A DNA stretch of 64,000 nt, taken from Pseudoselenomonas ruminantium (GTDB taxonomy: Bacteria > Bacillota > Negativicutes > Selenomonadales > Selenomonadaceae). Each line of letters begins with the position of its first letter. Position 1 is the stretch's first letter. The notes below the pieces were generated by a model that was not told the DNA's origin, ran no database searches, and saw only the letters and a program-made list of their open reading frames with translations. The stretch covers positions 31,941 through 95,940 of the forward strand of contig NZ_FNJQ01000008.1 in assembly GCF_900104055.1 (NCBI RefSeq), written 5' to 3'. The position numbers and the translations under genes are program-made. Shown one piece after another: positions 53,646 through 63,793 of the stretch.

Positions 53646-56600
53646 TTGTTATTTAATCCTGTGCCGGTAGGCAAAAGAACCAGGTATAGCTATGCTAAAA
53701 TCAAGGAAGTCATGGAGATGCCGCATCTGCTGGATATCCAGCGGAACAGCTACCAGTGGTTCCTTGATGAAGGTTTGCAGGACATCTTTAATGACATTTC
53801 GCCGATTCAGGACTTCTCGGGTAATCTCGTGCTGTCCTTTGAGAGCTTCTCGCTGGGCGAGCCGAAGTATGAGCTCGACGAGTGCAAAGAGCGTGACGTC
53901 ACGCTGGCTGCTCCAATCCGCGTAAATGTCCGTCTTATCAACCGTGAGACAGGCGAAATTAAAGAGCAGGAAGTGTTCATGGGCGATTTCCCGCTTATGA
54001 CGGATACCGGTACGTTTATCATCAACGGTGCAGAGCGTGTTATCGTCAGCCAGTTGGTTCGTTCTCCAGGTGCATATTATGGAGAAGAAATCGATCCGAC
54101 TGGTAAGCATCTTTATAATGCAACGGTCATTCCGAACCGTGGTGCATGGATCGAACTCGAAACGGATACCAATGACGTGGTTTCCGTCCGCATCGACCGT
54201 ACCCGTAAGATGCCGGTGACGTACTTCATTCGCGCCCTTGGTTTTGCTACTGATGAAGAGATCATCGACCTCTTTGGCGAAGATCCCCGCATCATGAACA
54301 CGCTGGAACGCGATGGCGAGGACGTGAAGTCTCAGGGCAAGGCTGTCATCGAGATTTACCGCCGTCTGCGTCCGGGTGAACCCGCCAACGAAGACAATGC
54401 CCAGCAGCTGCTGGATTCCCTGTTCTTCGATCCGAAGCGCTATGACCTGGCTACGGTTGGCCGCTACAAGCTCACTAAGAAGCTGGGCTGGAAGCGCCGC
54501 ATCCTGGGCAAGGTCCTGGCTGAACCGATCGTGGATATGGAAACCGGCGAAATCGTCATTCCGGCCAATGAAGTGGTTACGGAAGACATGCTGGATGCAG
54601 TTGACGTGGAACGTGAACGCCAGCTCTTTGGCGAAGGCAATATCGTACAGCTGTACCTCCTGAAGAAGGATGGCAGCCGCATGAAACTCCTGTGCTCGCC
54701 GACGCTCGATATCCATGACCGCACGATCACGAAGAATGATATCATCGCTTCCATCAACTATCTGCTGAACCTCATGGATGGTGTGGGCAGCACGGATGAT
54801 ATCGACCATCTGGGCAACCGCCGCGTACGTGCGGTAGGCGAACTGCTGCAGAATCAGTTCCGCATCGGTCTGTCCCGTATGGAACGTGTGGTACGTGAGC
54901 GCATGACCATCCAGGACGTGGATGTCATCACGCCGCAGGCACTCATCAACATCCGTCCGGTTGTGGCAGCCATCAAGGAATTCTTCGGTTCCTCCCAGCT
55001 GTCCCAGTTCATGGACCAGCACAACCCGCTGTCCGAACTTACGCATAAGCGCCGTCTGTCGGCCCTGGGCCCGGGCGGTCTGTCTCGTGAGCGCGCAGGC
55101 TTCGAAGTCCGCGACGTACATAACTCCCATTACGGTCGTATGTGCCCGGTAGAGTCTCCTGAAGGCCCGAACATCGGTCTGATCGGTTCGCTGGCAACCT
55201 ATGCCCGCGTGAATCAGTTCGGCTTCATGGAAACGCCGTACCGCCGTGTGGACAAGGAAACCCAGCGCGTAACGGACGAAGTGCGTTACCTCACCGCTGA
55301 TGAAGAGGATGAGCTTGTAATCGCACAGGCCAACGAACCGCTGGACGAAAACGAATGGTTCGTGAATCCCCGTGTAACGGCTCGTTACAACGAGGAAACT
55401 GGTCTGCATGCCCGTGAAACCGTTGACTACATGGACGTGAGCCCGCGTCAGGTGTTCTCCATCGCCACGGCGATGATCCCATTCCTCGAAAATGACGATG
55501 CGAACCGTGCTCTGATGGGTGCGAACATGCAGCGTCAGGCTGTACCTCTGCTCCGTACGCAGGCACCGCTCGTTGGTACCGGTATGGAATACAAGGCAGC
55601 CTGCGACTCCGGCGTCATGATCCTGGCCAAACGTGCCGGTGTGGTTGAGAATGTAACGGCTGATTACATCGATGTCCGCACGAAGAATGGCGAGCTTGAC
55701 CATTATAAATTACAGAAATTCATCCGTTCTAACCAGGGAACCTGCATCAACCAGATTCCTATCGTCTACAAGGGCGATGAAGTGGTGGAAAAACAGCCCA
55801 TCGCTGACGGCCCGGCTACGGACCACGGCGAACTGGCACTGGGTTACAACATCGTTGTTGCCTACATGCCTTGGGAAGGTTACAACTACGAGGACGCCGT
55901 ACTGCTGTCTGAAAACCTCGTAAAGCGTGACCTCTACACGTCCATCCATATCGAAGAATACGAATGCGATGCACGTGATACGAAACTCGGCCCTGAGGAA
56001 ATCACCCGTGATATCCCCAATGTTGCCGAAGAAGCACTCAAAGACCTCGATGATGAAGGTATCATCCGCATTGGTGCTGACGTACGTCCTGGCGATATCC
56101 TCGTTGGTAAGGTAACGCCGAAGGGCGAGACGGAACTGACCGCTGAAGAACGCCTGCTGCGCGCCATCTTCGGTGAGAAGGCCCGCGAAGTCCGTGATAC
56201 TTCCCTGCGTGTGCCGCATGGTGAACAGGGCAAGATTGTGGATGTCAAGATCTTCTGCCGCGACAACAACGACGAACTGCCGCCTGGCGTAAATCGCCTC
56301 GTGCGCGTCTACATCGCTCAGAAGCGTAAGATCAGCGTCGGCGATAAGATGGCAGGTCGTCATGGTAACAAGGGTGTCGTTTCCCGCATCATGCGTCAGG
56401 AAGATATGCCGTTCCTGCCCGATGGTACGCCGGTTGATATCGTGCTGAACCCGTTGGGCGTGCCGTCCCGAATGAACATCGGTCAGATTCTCGAAGCGCA
56501 TCTGGGTATGGCCGTCAAGGTACTGGGCCAGCAGATCAAGGATGGCGATCCCACCGTGGAAGCCCGTCTGCGTGAAGCAGGTTATGACTTTGACAAGAAT

Positions 56601-57365
56601 GGCATGCCAATTCCGGATGTGGCTGGTCTGCACATTGCAACGCCAGTCTTCGACGGTGCGAGCGACGAAGCTGTATTCGGTACCATCCGCGCTGCCGGTC
56701 TGGCTGACGATGCCAAGACGGTGCTCTACGATGGTCGTACCGGTGAACCGTTCGAAAACCGCGTAACCGTTGGCTGCACGTACTTCCTCAAACTGCATCA
56801 TCTGGTTGCCGATAAGATTCATGCCCGTTCTACCGGCCCGTACTCCCTCGTTACGCAGCAGCCGCTGGGTGGTAAAGCTCAGTTCGGTGGTCAGCGTTTC
56901 GGTGAAATGGAAGTTTGGGCGCTGGAAGCATACGGCGCTGCTTATACCCTGCAGGAAATCCTGACGGTCAAGTCCGATGACGTGGTCGGCCGTGTCAAAG
57001 CGTACGAAGCCATCGTCAAGGGTGAGAACATCCCCGAACCGGGCGTACCGGAGTCCTTCAAGGTACTCATTAAGGAACTGCAGTCCATTGGTCTGGATAT
57101 CAAGGTCCTCAACGAAGATGCCAAGGAAATCTCCTTGCAGGATGAGGATGATGAAGATATCAACGAGACGGCCAAGAAACTTGACTTTGATGTGGCGGGC
57201 GTAGATCCCAGCCAGGAAGGTGCAGCTGCACCTAAGCAAGAGGACTCCTATGATGAAGGGGCACCCTCTGATGATGAGAAGCCGGACGACATCATTGCCG
57301 ATATCGGCAGCCTTGGTTCCATTGTAGAACCGGGCGCAGAAGATACGGATAATGGTGAGGAATAA
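53646..57365 (+). CDS. rpoB: DNA-directed RNA polymerase beta subunit
   Basis: About 1239 residues, normal for the beta subunit. Family parts include [20 protein letters not shown] near the start, the rifampicin-region [20 protein letters not shown] with [12 protein letters not shown] after it, and the C-terminal clamp [20 protein letters not shown]. The start is uncertain: TTG 53646 is 8 bases after AAGGGG, while GTG 53637 lies on top of that site. The last ~80 residues are an acidic extension. Unusually, no rplJ or rplL lies upstream; the neighbour is a channel gene. rpoC follows 18 bp later. Confidence 0.97.
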   Translation: MLFNPVPVGKRTRYSYAKIKEVMEMPHLLDIQRNSYQWFLDEGLQDIFNDISPIQDFSGNLVLSFESFSLGEPKYELDECKERDVTLAAPIRVNVRLINRETGEIKEQEVFMGDFPLMTDTGTFIINGAERVIVSQLVRSPGAYYGEEIDPTGKHLYNATVIPNRGAWIELETDTNDVVSVRIDRTRKMPVTYFIRALGFATDEEIIDLFGEDPRIMNTLERDGEDVKSQGKAVIEIYRRLRPGEPANEDNAQQLLDSLFFDPKRYDLATVGRYKLTKKLGWKRRILGKVLAEPIVDMETGEIVIPANEVVTEDMLDAVDVERERQLFGEGNIVQLYLLKKDGSRMKLLCSPTLDIHDRTITKNDIIASINYLLNLMDGVGSTDDIDHLGNRRVRAVGELLQNQFRIGLSRMERVVRERMTIQDVDVITPQALINIRPVVAAIKEFFGSSQLSQFMDQHNPLSELTHKRRLSALGPGGLSRERAGFEVRDVHNSHYGRMCPVESPEGPNIGLIGSLATYARVNQFGFMETPYRRVDKETQRVTDEVRYLTADEEDELVIAQANEPLDENEWFVNPRVTARYNEETGLHARETVDYMDVSPRQVFSIATAMIPFLENDDANRALMGANMQRQAVPLLRTQAPLVGTGMEYKAACDSGVMILAKRAGVVENVTADYIDVRTKNGELDHYKLQKFIRSNQGTCINQIPIVYKGDEVVEKQPIADGPATDHGELALGYNIVVAYMPWEGYNYEDAVLLSENLVKRDLYTSIHIEEYECDARDTKLGPEEITRDIPNVAEEALKDLDDEGIIRIGADVRPGDILVGKVTPKGETELTAEERLLRAIFGEKAREVRDTSLRVPHGEQGKIVDVKIFCRDNNDELPPGVNRLVRVYIAQKRKISVGDKMAGRHGNKGVVSRIMRQEDMPFLPDGTPVDIVLNPLGVPSRMNIGQILEAHLGMAVKVLGQQIKDGDPTVEARLREAGYDFDKNGMPIPDVAGLHIATPVFDGASDEAVFGTIRAAGLADDAKTVLYDGRTGEPFENRVTVGCTYFLKLHHLVADKIHARSTGPYSLVTQQPLGGKAQFGGQRFGEMEVWALEAYGAAYTLQEILTVKSDDVVGRVKAYEAIVKGENIPEPGVPESFKVLIKELQSIGLDIKVLNEDAKEISLQDEDDEDINETAKKLDFDVAGVDPSQEGAAAPKQEDSYDEGAPSDDEKPDDIIADIGSLGSIVEPGAEDTDNGEE

Positions 57366-57383
57366 GAAGGGAGTGTCATCTCT

Positions 57384-60300
57384 TTGCTGGATGTAAATAA
57401 TTTTGATTCGATGCGCATCGGTCTGGCCTCTCCGGACAAAATCCGCGAGTGGTCCTACGGTGAGGTCAAGAAGCCGGAGACCATCAACTATCGTACGCTC
57501 AAACCTGAGCGCGATGGTCTGTTCTGCGAGCGTATCTTTGGCCCAACCCGCGACTGGGAATGCCATTGCGGTAAGTACAAGCGTATCCGCTATAAGGGCA
57601 TTGTCTGCGACCGCTGCGGCGTTGAAGTAACGCGCGCGAAAGTCCGTCGCGAGCGCATGGGACATATCGAACTGGCTGCGCCGGTTTCACATATTTGGTA
57701 TTTCAAGGGCATTCCGAGCCGCATGGGCCTGATCCTCGACATCAGCCCGCGCGCGCTGGAAAAGGTTCTGTACTTCGCGTACTACATCGTGCTGGATTCC
57801 GGGGAAAACACGGACCTCACGAAGAAGAGCCTGCTCTCCGAAAAGGAATACCACGATGCTTTGGAAAAATATGGCAACACCTTCCGTGTTGGCATGGGTG
57901 CCGAAGCCATCAAAGAACTCCTTGACGAGCTTGATCTGGAACGCATGAGCGAAGTTCTGCGCAAGGAAGTCCGCACGGCTTCCGGCCAGAAGAAGATTCG
58001 TGCTATCCGCCGTCTGGAAGTTGTGGAAGCATTCCGCAAATCCGGCAACAAGCCGTCCTGGATGATCATGGATGTCGTTCCGGTCATTCCGCCGGAACTG
58101 CGCCCGATGGTACAGCTCGATGGCGGCCGTTTCGCAACGTCCGACCTCAACGACCTGTATCGCCGTGTGATCAACCGTAACAACCGCCTGAAGAGACTCT
58201 TAGATCTCGGTGCGCCGGACATCATCGTGCGCAACGAGAAGCGCATGTTGCAGGAAGCTGTCGATGCCCTGATCGATAACGGCCGCCGCGGCCGTCCGGT
58301 TACGGGCCCGGGCAATCGCCCGCTCAAATCCCTTTCCGATATGCTGAAAGGTAAGCAGGGCCGTTTCCGTCAGAACCTGCTCGGTAAGCGCGTTGACTAC
58401 TCCGGTCGTTCCGTTATCGTTGTCGGCCCGGAACTGAAACTGCATCAGTGCGGTCTGCCGAAGGAAATGGCGCTGGAGCTCTTCAAGCCCTTCGTTATGA
58501 AGAAGCTGGTTGCTTCCGGTTCTGCGCATAACATCAAATCCGCCAAACGCATGGTGGAACGTGCTAAACCTGAGGTTTGGGACGTTCTCGAAGGCGTTAT
58601 CAAAGAGCATCCGGTTCTCCTGAACCGTGCCCCGACGCTGCATCGTCTGGGTATCCAGGCATTCGAGCCGGTACTCACCGAAGGCCGTGCCCTGAAGCTG
58701 CATCCGCTGGCTTGTACGGCATACAACGCTGACTTCGACGGTGACCAGATGGCTATCCATCTGCCGCTGTCCTCCGAAGCACAGACGGAGGCCCGCATCC
58801 TGATGCTGGCTGCCAACCACATCCTGGCACCGAAAGATGGTAAGCCTATCATCGTTCCGTCGCAGGATATGGTTCTGGGTTCCTACTACCTGACGAATAT
58901 CCGTCCGGGTGCCAAGGGCGAAGGAAAAGTCCTCACGGGTATTGCCGAAGCACTGCTGGCTTACCAGCAGCATGACCTCGACCTGCAGGCTGCTATCCAG
59001 TGCCGCATCGAAGGTTATGGCCTCGTCAAGACCTCCCTGGGCCGCATGATCTTCAACGAGATCCTGCCGCAGGAAATCCGTTACTACTACAAAGATAAAG
59101 AGTCCGACCAGTGGTGCCTGGGCGTGCTCATGAATAAGAAAGAGCTGGGTAAGCTGGTTGCCAAGTGCTACAACGCCTTTGGTGCCACGGAAACGGCTCA
59201 TGTCATCGATGATGTCAAGAACCTCGGTTATCACTACGCCTGCGTAGCCGGTATGACCGTTGCTATCTCTGACGTTATCGTGCCGCCGAAGAAGAAGACC
59301 ATCATCAACGATACGCAGCAGATCGTCAACAAGGTTGAGCGTCGTTATGACCGCGGTCTGATTACCGAGGAAGAACGTTACCACAAGGTTGTTGACCTCT
59401 GGTCCAAGGCCACCGATGACGTGGCTGACGCCATGATGGACAACATGGACGCCTTCAACCCCATCTTCATGATGGCTGACTCCGGTGCCCGCGGTAACAA
59501 ACAGCAGATGCGTCAGCTGGCCGGTATGCGCGGTCTCATGGCTGATCCGTCCGGTAAGATCATCGACCTGCCGATCACGGCCAACTTCCGTGAAGGTCTG
59601 TCCGTATCCGATTACTTCATTTCTTCCCATGGTGCCCGTAAAGGTCTGGCCGATACGGCACTGCGTACGGCTGACTCCGGTTACCTCACGCGTCGTCTGG
59701 TTGACGTGGCACAGGATGTCATCGTCCGTGAAGAAGACTGCGATATTTCCACGCTGAATCTGGTACAGGCTCGTGCAAGACTGGCCGAGTCCACCTTCGA
59801 CGCACTGGAAATCCTCAACGACAGCCTGATGGGCCGTCTGCTGGGTGCTGATGTATTCGATCCGGCTACGAAGGAAGTCCTCTTTGTCCGGGATACCATC
59901 CTCGACGAAGAGAAGCTGGCCATCATTGGCGAGAAGGAAATCCGCGAGATCATGGTTCGTGGTTCCTCGCTGGCTTCCGAGGCTGCTATCAGCAACGCTA
60001 TGATTACCGAAGCCATCACGCTGGGTGAGCCGGACGAGGCTGCCCGCGCCAAGGCCAAGGATTCCATGGTACATGAGATGAGCGGCAAGGAAGTTACCCG
60101 TGATGTGGTAGATTCTGCAAACCGCGTGATTGTCGAAGCTGGTACGAAGCTTACGGCGGAACTCATCGATACGATCCTGGCTTCCGACGCCAAGGAAATC
60201 CGCGTGCGCAACAACAACGTTCGTGGTATTGAAGTCGAAGCCATCAAGGAGGGCGATGGTATCATCGAATCCCTGGCTGAGCGTATCGTGGGCCGTGTGC

Positions 60301-61382
60301 TGGCTGAAAACATCGACGATCCGGCTACGGGTGAGCGCATTGCTTCCATCAACGACAATGTGGATGAAGAGCTCGCTAAGCGCATCGAAAAGGTACGTGA
60401 CCACGTATCCATCCGCAGCGTGCTGACCTGTAAGTCCCAGTTCGGCGTCTGCATCAAGTGCTATGGTCGTGACCTGGCTAATCAGGCAGAGGTTGAAATC
60501 GGTGAAGCAGTTGGTATCATCGCGGCTCAGTCCATCGGTGAACCGGGTACACAGCTCACCATGCGTACATTCCACTCCGGCGGCGTTGCCGGTGACGATA
60601 TCACCCAGGGTCTTCCGCGTGTCGAAGAATTGTTCGAAGCACGCAAGCCGAAGCATCATGCCATCATCGCTGAGATCGAAGGCCGTGCTGAAGTCGAAGA
60701 CTCCGGTAAGGGTATGCGCAAGGTTACGATTGTTCCGGACGAAGGCGAAGCCCGTGAATATGCAATCCCGTATGGTGCTCGTATGGCAGCCAAGCAGGGG
60801 ATGCATCTGAAACCGGGTGATAAGCTCACTGAAGGTTCCATCAACCCGCACGATATCCTGCGTGTCTGCGGCCTGCAGGCAACCCAGCGTTACCTGGTAT
60901 ACGAAGTACAGAAAGTGTATAAGTCCCAGGGCGTTGAGATCAACGATAAGCATATCGAAGTCATGGTTCGTCAGATGCTCCACAAGGTCAAGATCGAAGA
61001 ATCCGGCAGCACGGACTTCCTGCCTGGTGAGTACATTGACATCAACCAGTTCGAGACGGCCAATACTAAGGCTATTGAGGAAAACGGCGAGCCCGCTGTG
61101 GCAAAACCGATCCTGCTCGGTATTACCAAGGCTTCTCTGGCTACCGATTCCTTCATGTCGGCTGCTTCCTTCCAGGAAACCACCCGTGTACTCACGGATG
61201 CCGCCATCAAGGGCAAGGTTGATCCGCTTATCGGCCTCAAGGAAAACGTTATTATCGGTAAGCTGATTCCGGCTGGTACGGGTATGAGCCGTTACCGCAA
61301 CCTCAAGATTGTGGATAACGATCCGAAACCGGTAGAAGAAGTTGCTGAAGAAAACGCCGAAACCGATACGGTAGAAGCATAA
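57384..61382 (+). CDS. rpoC: DNA-directed RNA polymerase beta' subunit
   Basis: A 1332-residue subunit. The N-terminal zinc site is in [15 protein letters not shown] with the second pair CDRCG. The catalytic Mg2+ loop is [17 protein letters not shown], and the trigger-loop region has [21 protein letters not shown] second zinc site, with [13 protein letters not shown], lies in the C-terminal part, and [20 protein letters not shown] is conserved. Start TTG 57384 behind AAGAAGGGAG. A strong terminator ends the rpoBC unit. The usual rpsL-rpsG-fusA genes are not downstream. Confidence 0.97.
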   Translation: MLDVNNFDSMRIGLASPDKIREWSYGEVKKPETINYRTLKPERDGLFCERIFGPTRDWECHCGKYKRIRYKGIVCDRCGVEVTRAKVRRERMGHIELAAPVSHIWYFKGIPSRMGLILDISPRALEKVLYFAYYIVLDSGENTDLTKKSLLSEKEYHDALEKYGNTFRVGMGAEAIKELLDELDLERMSEVLRKEVRTASGQKKIRAIRRLEVVEAFRKSGNKPSWMIMDVVPVIPPELRPMVQLDGGRFATSDLNDLYRRVINRNNRLKRLLDLGAPDIIVRNEKRMLQEAVDALIDNGRRGRPVTGPGNRPLKSLSDMLKGKQGRFRQNLLGKRVDYSGRSVIVVGPELKLHQCGLPKEMALELFKPFVMKKLVASGSAHNIKSAKRMVERAKPEVWDVLEGVIKEHPVLLNRAPTLHRLGIQAFEPVLTEGRALKLHPLACTAYNADFDGDQMAIHLPLSSEAQTEARILMLAANHILAPKDGKPIIVPSQDMVLGSYYLTNIRPGAKGEGKVLTGIAEALLAYQQHDLDLQAAIQCRIEGYGLVKTSLGRMIFNEILPQEIRYYYKDKESDQWCLGVLMNKKELGKLVAKCYNAFGATETAHVIDDVKNLGYHYACVAGMTVAISDVIVPPKKKTIINDTQQIVNKVERRYDRGLITEEERYHKVVDLWSKATDDVADAMMDNMDAFNPIFMMADSGARGNKQQMRQLAGMRGLMADPSGKIIDLPITANFREGLSVSDYFISSHGARKGLADTALRTADSGYLTRRLVDVAQDVIVREEDCDISTLNLVQARARLAESTFDALEILNDSLMGRLLGADVFDPATKEVLFVRDTILDEEKLAIIGEKEIREIMVRGSSLASEAAISNAMITEAITLGEPDEAARAKAKDSMVHEMSGKEVTRDVVDSANRVIVEAGTKLTAELIDTILASDAKEIRVRNNNVRGIEVEAIKEGDGIIESLAERIVGRVLAENIDDPATGERIASINDNVDEELAKRIEKVRDHVSIRSVLTCKSQFGVCIKCYGRDLANQAEVEIGEAVGIIAAQSIGEPGTQLTMRTFHSGGVAGDDITQGLPRVEELFEARKPKHHAIIAEIEGRAEVEDSGKGMRKVTIVPDEGEAREYAIPYGARMAAKQGMHLKPGDKLTEGSINPHDILRVCGLQATQRYLVYEVQKVYKSQGVEINDKHIEVMVRQMLHKVKIEESGSTDFLPGEYIDINQFETANTKAIEENGEPAVAKPILLGITKASLATDSFMSAASFQETTRVLTDAAIKGKVDPLIGLKENVIIGKLIPAGTGMSRYRNLKIVDNDPKPVEEVAEENAETDTVEA

Positions 61383-61400
61383 TTCTATAAAGCATAGATA

Positions 61401-61441
61401 AAAGGAGGGAACGATCCAACAGGATAGTTCCCTCCTTTTTT
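61401..61441 (+). terminator. Terminator after rpoC
   Basis: A 12-bp stem AAAGGAGGGAAC / GTTCCCTCCTTT with a 14-nt loop is followed by a T run. Confidence 0.92.
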
Positions 61442-61466
61442 ATAATATATTTTAGGAGGCTTTATT

Positions 61467-62303
61467 ATGTCTGAAGCATGTAATCACGATTGTAGTTCCT
61501 GCGGTACTACCTGTGGCGAGGACACCCGCCCAAAAGACCTGCATGAAGCACCGCATGAACTCAGCGATATCCGCCATGTCATCGCCGTGGTCAGCGGCAA
61601 GGGCGGCGTGGGTAAGTCGCTGGTGACCGGTTTGTTGTCCGTCGCCATGTCCCGCAAGGGCAAGCATGTTGGTATCATGGATGCCGACATTACCGGTCCG
61701 TCCATTCCCAAGATGTTTGGCATCAGCGGTGAAGTCCGTGGCAGTGAGAAAGGTGCATATCCTGTAACATCTGCCGGCGGCATTGACATTGTCAGCATGA
61801 ACCTGCTGCTGGATAATGCGACCGATCCCGTTGTCTGGCGCGGCCCGATTATCAGCGGCGTGGTCAAGCAGTTCTGGCATGATTTCATCTGGGAAGATTT
61901 GGATTACATGTTCGTGGATATGCCTCCCGGAACCGGCGATGTGCCGCTGACGGTCATGCAGTCCATCAAGCTTGACGGCATCATCATCGTCACGAGTCCA
62001 CAGGAACTCGTGTCCATGATCGTGGAAAAGGCCGTGAAGATGGCGGAAGCTATGAATGTGCCAATCCTGGGGCTCGTGGAAAACATGAGTTACTTTGAGT
62101 GCCCGGATTGTGGCAAGCGTCACGAGATCTACGGCCCGAGCCATATCGAAGAGATTGCCCAAGAGTACAACCTCGATGTACTCGGACGCATTCCCATCCA
62201 GCCTCAGTTGGCCGCAGAATGCGATGCAGGCCAGATTGAGACTACCGATGCGGATTATCTCGACAAGGCCGCTGTGAAGCTGCTGGCCTTGGATGAAGCC
62301 TGA
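61467..62303 (+). CDS. Mrp/NBP35-family Fe-S cluster carrier ATPase
   Basis: A 278-residue P-loop ATPase that binds and transfers iron-sulfur clusters. The N-terminus has a Cys cluster (CNHDCSSCGTTCGED), the deviant Walker A is VVSGKGGVGKSLVTGLLSVA, and the conserved MPPGTGDVPLT and CPDCGKRHEIYG (CxxC) blocks follow. The CxxC is the likely cluster ligand at the dimer interface. ATG behind TTAGGAGG. It stands alone between rpoC and the repeat-rich end region. Confidence 0.93.
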   Translation: MSEACNHDCSSCGTTCGEDTRPKDLHEAPHELSDIRHVIAVVSGKGGVGKSLVTGLLSVAMSRKGKHVGIMDADITGPSIPKMFGISGEVRGSEKGAYPVTSAGGIDIVSMNLLLDNATDPVVWRGPIISGVVKQFWHDFIWEDLDYMFVDMPPGTGDVPLTVMQSIKLDGIIIVTSPQELVSMIVEKAVKMAEAMNVPILGLVENMSYFECPDCGKRHEIYGPSHIEEIAQEYNLDVLGRIPIQPQLAAECDAGQIETTDADYLDKAAVKLLALDEA

Positions 62304-62304
62304 T

Positions 62305-62354
62305 GCCTGCCCCTTGAGGGGAAGGTGGCAGCCGTAAGGCTGACGGATGAGGTG
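62305..62354 (+). repeat. Short dispersed repeat, copy 3
   Basis: It reads GCCTGCCCCTTGAGGGGAAG, then GTGG, a small hairpin CAGCCGTAAGGCTGA, and GGATGAGGTG. Ends match copies 1 (39647) and 2 (41628). It starts one base after the stop codon of the Mrp-type gene. Confidence 0.83.
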
Positions 62355-62380
62355 GATTCCTTTGTAAAAAAGATATATTA

Positions 62381-62440
62381 AGACGCCGTTGGAGCTGGTA
62401 ATATTTTTTCTCCGCCATAGACAGGCTTGTCTTTTACGAA
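62381..62440. repeat. Half copy of the 38.8-kb hairpin element
   Basis: AAGACGCCGTTGGAGCTGGT and AATATTTTTTCTCCGC match the left arm of the element at 38803-38840 (AAGACGCCCGTGGGGGCTGG, then TAATATTTTTCCTTCGC). The loop part GACAGGCTTGTC resembles its palindrome. No right arm (ACCAGCTCC...) follows, so the element is cut off. The rest of the 62304-62570 gap holds only a terminator. Confidence 0.65.
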
Positions 62441-62484
62441 GGTTTTACACAACTAAATACCCCAAAGCCCTGGGGCGTTGCCAC

Positions 62485-62518
62485 AAAAGGCTCTGCGAGA
62501 TTTTTTGCAGAGCCTTTT
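62485..62518. terminator. Bidirectional terminator at the end of the integrase remnant
   Basis: A 12-bp perfect stem AAAAGGCTCTGC / GCAGAGCCTTTT with a 10-nt loop has A4 and T4 flanks inside the stem. It lies 53 bp past the stop of the minus-strand integrase remnant. Confidence 0.85.
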
Positions 62519-62570
62519 GCTGTGTCTAATGCTATTTGTAGTGCCAATGTAGAGCCACGAATATAAGACG

Positions 62571-63387
62571 TTATGGAATTTTATGGGATTTTACGGGTTG
62601 ACTGGAGAGCAGATCATTGACCCCGCCTTCCAGCCAGTTGCTGACCTTTGTTTTGGCCACCAAATCCATGTGGGTGTAAATGTCCGTGGTAATCTTGATG
62701 CTGGAATGGCCAAGCTGGCTTTGAATATCCTTGAGGTCAAAGATATTGGCGCTTTTCATGCGGCTGGCCATATCATGGCGCAGCATATGGAAGGTGGTAG
62801 CAATGCCCAGCCGGTGCCGCGTGTAGCGGTAATACCGGCTGAAGCTGGCAGGGCTTATAGGCTGACCATTAAGCCGTGTAAAGACAAAGCCCGTATCCTG
62901 CCAGTCCGGCGTTTTGAGCCGTTGCTCCAGCTGCACCTTGCGGTAGCGGGCGATTTCGGCGCAAAAGTCAGCGGGCAGGGACAGACAGCGGTCACCCTGC
63001 TGGGTTTTGGTACTGCCCAGTTTCAAGGGGTACTTGCCCGTTGCCGGGTCCTTTTTTTCGGCCTGATAAAGGGCGTGCTGGATATGCACCATGCCGCCGG
63101 TGATTTTGCCCTGCTCGTCCCCGCTGGAAGGAAAAATCCTCCCACCGCAGTGCCAGAAGCTCGCTCATGCGGGTGCCGGTGACGAACTCCGTGAGGATAA
63201 TCCACCGCCAACAGTAGTAGACCTGACTTTGGTAGTCCACTAAAGTCTGCCATTCCTGGGCGCTGGGCTTGCAGAATCGGCGTTTGGGCGGCTTTTTGGG
63301 CAGTTCCAAGTCCGCCGCCGGAGAATGGTTCAAAAGCCTGCACTGGATGGCCCGTTTCATAGCGGACTTTAACAGGGGCCGCGCCAT
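62571..63387 (-). pseudogene. Tyrosine recombinase (phage-type integrase), 5'-truncated and frameshifted
   Basis: Two minus-strand frames make one integrase. The upstream part (about 63387-63115) ends with the first catalytic region LTEFVTGTRMSELLALRWED, which includes the conserved Arg. The downstream part (from about 63120) has FHMLRHDMASRMKSANIFDL (HxxR) and QLGHSSIKITTDIYTHMD, with the Tyr nucleophile. A one-base change in the C4 run at 63119-63122 would rejoin them. The N-terminal arm-binding domain (about 100 residues) is missing; the remnant abuts a broken DUF1659 gene near 63371-63387. It is almost certainly inactive, unless the frameshift is a sequencing error, and even then the N-terminus is lost. 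Confidence 0.85.
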
Positions 63388-63523
63388 ATGTGCGGTGCGG
63401 TATTATCCGGAGATTGCCGACGATGACCTGCTTTCCATCGGAAAGAAGCTCTCTAACCTGCAATCTTTCCCTGTGGACGGTATCGGCCGGGTAGATTCCT
63501 GCCTGCTGGCGCAGGAAGGCTAA
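63371..63523 (+). pseudogene. DUF1659 gene remnant, 5' end lost
   Basis: The frame reads AVRYYPEIADDDLLSIGKKL, then SNLQSFPVDGIGRVDSCLL to a TAA. This matches the C-terminal half of DUF1659 proteins (about 70-75 residues), which are regularly paired with DUF2922 genes in Firmicutes. Upstream of about 63371 the frame runs into the integrase remnant on the opposite strand, so the first ~25-30 codons are gone. An ATG at 63269 keeps the frame open but lies inside integrase sequence. Function of the family is unknown. Confidence 0.65.
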
Positions 63524-63536
63524 GGAGGGGTGAAAA

Positions 63537-63749
63537 ATGAAGGCGACACTGGTCATGAATTTCAGAATGAGCAACGGGAAGAACACCACGGTTTCCATCA
63601 CCAGCCCCAAGGACGAGCTGACGAAGGCCGAGGTAGCCGCAGCAGCTGCCGAAATGGTGGAAAAAGATGCCCTGATTGTGAACGAAAACCATCTGGAGGC
63701 GCTGGATAAGGCATTTATCCGCACCGTAGAGGAAACGCTTTTGCAGTAA
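63537..63749 (+). CDS. DUF2922 family protein
   Basis: A 70-residue protein: MKATLVMNFRMSNGKNTTVS, then TSPKDELTKAEVAAAAAEMV and a tail with alternating charged residues. It matches the DUF2922 group, which is found downstream of DUF1659 in Firmicutes, 13 bp apart here. The ATG follows TAAGGAGGGG. The gene is intact, but its partner is broken. Function unknown. Confidence 0.78.
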   Translation: MKATLVMNFRMSNGKNTTVSITSPKDELTKAEVAAAAAEMVEKDALIVNENHLEALDKAFIRTVEETLLQ

Positions 63750-63793
63750 GGCATAAGCGGCGGGAATAAAAAAAGCCCTGGCAGCGTGCTGAT

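Noticed and set aside
55710..57665. 651-codon minus-strand ORF opposite rpoB
   Set aside because: Antisense shadow of the rpoB-rpoC reading frames, spanning the rpoB/rpoC junction.
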